A model generated the notes under the pieces. It saw nothing but the letters and a program-made list of their open reading frames with translations. It was not told the DNA's origin and made no database searches. The translations under genes were made by a program, and so were the position numbers. A stretch of 11,763 nt of DNA. It comes from Polaromonas sp. (GTDB lineage: Bacteria; Pseudomonadota; Gammaproteobacteria; Burkholderiales; Burkholderiaceae_C). The stretch is from NCBI GenBank assembly GCA_023259235.1, contig JAHFQQ010000090.1, forward strand, positions 1 through 11,763, in the 5' to 3' direction. Each line of letters begins with the position of its first letter. The stretch's first letter is position 1. Positions 9,012 through 11,763 of the stretch are shown in pieces.

Positions 9012-10463
9012 TCAGCTTGCGGCGGGCTTGAATTGAAGCGCCTTGTATTCCAGAAATTCTTCAAATCCGTACACCCCGTTTTCGCGTCCATTGCCCGACT
9101 GCTTGTATCCGCCAAAGGGTGCCTGGCCATTGAAGGGACCGCCGTTGATGTCCACTTGTCCGGTTCGCAGCCGTCGCGCAACCTTCGCGGCATGCTCATC
9201 CGTGGCGCTCCAGACAGCCCCGGCCAGACCATAGATGGTGTTGTTGGCAATCGCCACCGCATCGTCTTCATCCGTGTAAGTAATCACCACCAGCACCGGG
9301 CCGAATATTTCTTCCCGGGCCAGCGTGTCGTCGGGCTTGACGCCCAAAATGGTCGGCTGTACGAAATACCCCTTGCCCTGGCTGTGTTCCACAACGGGCG
9401 CTTCAGCGCCGCCGGCAATCACGTCCGCGCCTTCCTCGATGCCGGTGCGAATAAACCCCAGCACGCGATCACGTTGCGTGGCGCTCACGAGGGGGCCGAG
9501 TTTGCTGGTGTCCAGAAGGCTGGGACCGACGTTGAAACGGGCAATTGCCGCTTGCGCCAACTCCCGGACTTCACCGTAGCGGCTGGCAGGCACCAGCATG
9601 CGGGTATGGGCCGAGCAGGTCTGGCCGCTGTTGAGCATGCAGGCTGACACGGTGCCCTTGACGGCGGCTTCCAGATTCGCGTCGTCCAGAATGATGCTGG
9701 CCGATTTGCCGCCGAGTTCGAGCGCGACCCGCTTGACCGACTGGCTGGCCAGTTCCGCGACCCGCTTGCCTGCACGCGTCGAGCCGGTGAAGCTCACCAT
9801 GTCCACCTCGGAATGCGTTGCCAGCACCTCGCCCACCACCGGGCCGAGGCCGTTGACAAGATTGAACACACCGGGCGGCAGACCCGCTTCGTGGATGATT
9901 TCGGCCAGGATCATGGCATTGACCGGCGCGATCTCGCTGGGCTTGAGTACCACCGTACAGCCCGCCGCCAGTGCCGGAGCAATTTTGAGCGTGATCTGGC
10001 TGAGCGGAAAATTCCACGGCGTGATGCAGCCCACCACGCCAATGGGTTCGCGCAGCACCAGCGAATTGCCGACCTTCTTTTCCCACTCGAAATGACGCGC
10101 CACCCTGGCAAAATTGCTCCAGTGCCAGGCTGGGCCGCCGACCTGCACGGCACGCGCCATTTTCAGCGGCATGCCGACTTCACGGGCGATAGCAAGCGCC
10201 AGCTCTTCGGTGCGGGCCTTGATGCCGGCAGCAATTTTGTCCAGGCAGGCTGCGCGGATTTCGACCGGCAGCGTTGACCAGTTGTCAAACGCGGCGCGTG
10301 CTGCCAGCACTGCGGCCTCGGCCTCGGCCATGGTGCCAGCGGGTACCGTGGCCATCAGGGCTTCAGTGCTGGCGTCGTGGACAGGCAGCGTTTCGTCAGA
10401 CCGGGCCTTGACCCATTGGCCGTTGATGTAGTGCGCGGGATAGACAGTCATTGAGGGAGTCAT
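9012..10463 (-). CDS. NAD(P)-dependent aldehyde dehydrogenase
   Basis: A 483-residue member of the aldehyde dehydrogenase superfamily, oxidising an aldehyde to its carboxylic acid. Key residues are visible: Asn151 in TPWNFPLSQ (oxyanion), the cofactor-domain FTGSTRAGKRV, Glu249 in ALELGGKSA (general base) and the catalytic Cys283 in NSGQTCSAHTRM. EEIFGPVL and the C-terminal PFGGYKQSGNGRENG are also typical. The 34-residue gap between Glu and Cys is normal for the family. Two in-frame ATGs, at 10463 and 10451, are possible starts. MTVYPAHYINGQW from 10451 resembles the usual beginning, and neither has a good ribosome binding site. The substrate cannot be assigned; the sequence recalls general aldehyde or betaine-aldehyde-like members of Burkholderiales. 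No operon partner with a matching pathway is adjacent. Confidence 0.95.
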   Translation of the reverse strand: MTPSMTVYPAHYINGQWVKARSDETLPVHDASTEALMATVPAGTMAEAEAAVLAARAAFDNWSTLPVEIRAACLDKIAAGIKARTEELALAIAREVGMPLKMARAVQVGGPAWHWSNFARVARHFEWEKKVGNSLVLREPIGVVGCITPWNFPLSQITLKIAPALAAGCTVVLKPSEIAPVNAMILAEIIHEAGLPPGVFNLVNGLGPVVGEVLATHSEVDMVSFTGSTRAGKRVAELASQSVKRVALELGGKSASIILDDANLEAAVKGTVSACMLNSGQTCSAHTRMLVPASRYGEVRELAQAAIARFNVGPSLLDTSKLGPLVSATQRDRVLGFIRTGIEEGADVIAGGAEAPVVEHSQGKGYFVQPTILGVKPDDTLAREEIFGPVLVVITYTDEDDAVAIANNTIYGLAGAVWSATDEHAAKVARRLRTGQVDINGGPFNGQAPFGGYKQSGNGRENGVYGFEEFLEYKALQFKPAAS

Positions 10464-10842
10464 GTGGATGTTGGCGAGATGAAAGGGCAGGACAAAGTAG
10501 AGGACAGCGGGGTACAGGGCGAACTTCCCGACGATAAATGGGCAAGTGCCTTAAACGGTGTTCAAAACCAGAAACAGCATGACATTTGGTTACTAACACT
10601 TTGATTCAATTGTTGTTTTTCATGATCAGTTCACATAATTTTGATTGCATAACTACCTCGCAGGTTCTAATCTGGGGGTATGGTTCATATTGCATGCAGG
10701 GTCACCCATACTATACGGCTACAACTGAATGTGGGAATTTCCTGCGGGAGTGGCCCGATTGCCATGTCAGTATTCACCAACACGCCACGATTCCCCGTTT
10801 ACGTTGTTGCCGGCTGAAAATCCGGCGGAAGGCTTTTATTTC
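10464..10842. other. Divergent intergenic region between the aldehyde dehydrogenase and the small protein gene
   Basis: These 379 bases contain no convincing gene. The part from about 10570 to 10690 is clearly AT-rich against its surroundings, as expected for a regulatory region serving the two divergent genes. A cluster of symmetric motifs lies at 10678-10712 and is listed separately. No promoter for the aldehyde dehydrogenase could be fixed. Confidence 0.6.
10678..10717 (+). promoter_or_regulatory. Candidate promoter and symmetric motif cluster upstream of the small protein gene
   Basis: A -35-like TTGCAT (10690-10695) and a -10-like TATACG (10712-10717) are spaced by 16 bases. In the same place sit TGCATGCA (10691-10698, perfect palindrome), GGGTCACCC (odd palindrome) and the arms GTATGG (10678-10683) and CCATAC (10706-10711). 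The overlap of symmetry and promoter-like boxes suggests a regulator binding site, but each element alone is weak. Confidence 0.3.
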
Positions 10843-11190
10843 ATGCGCTGGTTAACAACCACTTTGAAAAGCAGTTTCATGGCCTTGCTCGGCTCGGGGG
10901 AAGTCGCCTCGTTGGTACGGGAAACCCGTACCGAAGATATTCGCCAATTCACCCTGGATGAACTGGGTGTATTTGGTGAGGAGAACTACCCTCAGATCAT
11001 CCGCCGCGTGCGCTATGCCAAGGATATCCAGGAGCTCTGGTACATGCGTGGCTCGGTCATGACGGTGCTGTCTGCCATGCACGGAGAGGCTGTCGCACGG
11101 AACAAAATAACGGTCATCAGCGACAAATTCAAGGGGCTGCTGCCGCGCGGACTGAATTCCCGGCCCAGTCCACTTTCGAGCACTCCATGA
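10843..11190 (+). CDS. Small conserved hypothetical protein of Burkholderiales type
   Basis: A 115-residue protein, predicted cytoplasmic: no signal peptide and no membrane segment. The ATG at 10843 is chosen over 10729 because GGAAGG lies 10 bases upstream and MRWLTTTLKSSFMALLG looks like a natural start; the upstream extension is low in conserved-looking sequence. The middle is charged and helical (EDIRQFTLDELGVFGEEN, IIRRVRYAKDIQELWYMRG), and the end GLLPRGLNSRPSPL is distinctive. I recall similar proteins with the RVRYA-DIQ-LWY-RGDVM and GLLP-GL-SRPSPL patterns as hypothetical proteins in Comamonadaceae, without a known function. It converges on the LD-carboxypeptidase with only 25 bases between stops. 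Real coding status is supported by GC-rich third positions; the function is unknown. Confidence 0.8.
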   Translation: MRWLTTTLKSSFMALLGSGEVASLVRETRTEDIRQFTLDELGVFGEENYPQIIRRVRYAKDIQELWYMRGSVMTVLSAMHGEAVARNKITVISDKFKGLLPRGLNSRPSPLSSTP

Positions 11191-11215
11191 CCGGCCGAGC
11201 CGTCAGCCTGCCGAT

Positions 11216-11763
11216 CTATTTTGCCGGGTGCTCGCCTTGGTGCTGATGGCCCCACAGCAGAAAAGCGTTGCGGTTTTCCACTGCCAGAGTGATTTTTCCG
11301 CCTACGGGCAGCAGCACCTTGGTGGCCACATGGCCAAACGGCAGCCCGGTCAGCACGCGCGCCTTGATTTGCCTCTGCAGCCAGGCGATCACTGTGGGCA
11401 ACTTGAACCCCTTGTCATGCGGTGCCAGCTTGTAGTTGGTGAACTGCCCGAAAATGACCGCTTTTTGCCGCGCCAGGACTCCGGCATGCAACAGCTGCGT
11501 AAGCATCCGTTCTATTCGGTAGGGGTGCTCGCCGACATCTTCAAGAAACAGCACGCCACCCTTGATGGCCGGCAGGTAGGGTGTGCCCACGAGCGCGGCC
11601 AGCAGCGCCAGATTGCCACCCCACAAAACTGAATTTTTTATGTCAAACATGGCACTAGCCCCCGTATCATGAGCCTCATCAGCTATTGAATGCATAGCGA
11701 TTTTTGGTAACTGCCAGCCCGCGCCTTCGCCTTGCCCCGTGATCAGGTCGTTAAAACAGGCTT
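11216..11763 (-). CDS. ldcA: LD-carboxypeptidase (muramoyltetrapeptide carboxypeptidase, family S66), C-terminal part (cut by window edge)
   Basis: The frame is open from 11761 to a TAG at 11216 (181 residues). The ATG at 11695 is internal, because the reading frame continues upstream to the window edge with plausible protein (FNDLITGQGEGAGWQLP). Family S66 enzymes remove the terminal D-Ala from murein tetrapeptides in the cytoplasm during cell-wall recycling. Visible motifs are LWGGNLALLAALVGTPYLP, GGVLFLEDVGEHPYRIERM with the probable catalytic Glu in LED, and GLPFGHVATKVLLPVG with the probable catalytic His. The nucleophilic Ser lies outside the window. Just before LWGGNL a stretch (IAMHSIADEAHDTGASAM) is encoded by a repeat-like element and looks unlike the family. 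It probably fills a variable loop. The protein seems otherwise intact. Confidence 0.92.
   Translation of the reverse strand, partial: ACFNDLITGQGEGAGWQLPKIAMHSIADEAHDTGASAMFDIKNSVLWGGNLALLAALVGTPYLPAIKGGVLFLEDVGEHPYRIERMLTQLLHAGVLARQKAVIFGQFTNYKLAPHDKGFKLPTVIAWLQRQIKARVLTGLPFGHVATKVLLPVGGKITLAVENRNAFLLWGHQHQGEHPAK
11632..11702 (-). repeat. Dispersed repeat copy C, inside the LD-carboxypeptidase gene and translated in frame
   Basis: On the minus strand GCTAT (11698-11694) and ATAGC form the same inverted repeat as in copy B, with an identical 7-base loop length. TAGCT is followed after exactly 19 bases by GGGCT (11661-11657), then 9 bases, then TTTGAC (11647-11642). The frame relative to the repeat (ATA GCT) equals that of copy A in alaS (GTA GCT). 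The encoded peptide lies immediately before the conserved LWGGNL motif. The local DNA is AT-rich next to GC-rich coding sequence. Confidence 0.6.

Noticed and set aside
10180..10195. GCGATAGCAAGCGCC in the aldehyde dehydrogenase gene, resembling part of the dispersed repeat
   Set aside because: It lacks the 19-base spacing to a GSGCT element and encodes ordinary family sequence (ELALAIAREV).
10682..10695. TGG followed by TTGC as a sigma-54 promoter
   Set aside because: The gap between TGG and TTGC is two bases too short for the -24/-12 spacing.
10586..10855. 89-codon plus-strand open frame before the small protein gene
   Set aside because: It covers the AT-rich intergenic region, lacks a ribosome binding site and has Cys/Arg/His-rich translation typical of non-coding DNA.

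Overview
The window looks like a chromosomal segment of a Burkholderiales bacterium, most likely Comamonadaceae (Polaromonas, Rhodoferax or Acidovorax-like). The grounds are the GC-rich codon use of the housekeeping genes, the recalled resemblance of AlaS, MaeB, TrmB and the aldehyde dehydrogenase to proteins of that group, and a short dispersed repeat of a type I remember from those genomes. This assignment is from pattern recognition, not a search.

Layout. 1-447 (minus, running off the left edge): signal peptide and N-terminal part of a periplasmic sugar-type ABC transporter binding protein. 448-811: AT-rich divergent control region with TGCAATTGCA-like palindromes. 812-1861 (plus): LacI-family repressor, very probably controlling the transporter. 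1862-2104: gap with the alaS promoter. 2105-4729: alaS, alanyl-tRNA synthetase. 4876-7188: maeB-type malic enzyme fused to a phosphotransacetylase-like domain. Converging on it from the minus strand: an RluA-family pseudouridine synthase (7267-8172), trmB (8191-8931) and an aldehyde dehydrogenase (9012-10463). 10464-10842: divergent, partly AT-rich intergenic region. 10843-11190 (plus): small protein of unknown function. 11216-11763 (minus, running off the right edge): C-terminal part of an LD-carboxypeptidase.

The left 1.9 kb is an accessory sugar-uptake and regulator module, visibly less GC-rich than what follows. The rest is translation and RNA modification (alaS, trmB, RluA-like), central metabolism (malic enzyme, aldehyde dehydrogenase) and murein recycling (LD-carboxypeptidase). 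I see no phage, insertion sequence, CRISPR, tRNA or rRNA.

The most interesting signal is a short degenerate repeat present three times with fixed internal spacing (TAGCT, 19 bases, GGGCT or GCGCT, 9 bases, then an A/T-rich tract). One copy lies between alaS and maeB. The other two lie inside coding sequence (alaS codons about 468-487, and the LD-carboxypeptidase just before its LWGGNL motif) and are read in the same frame. This recalls repeats that settle inside genes without breaking them, such as the palindromic elements of Rickettsia. I found no convincing new multi-gene system.
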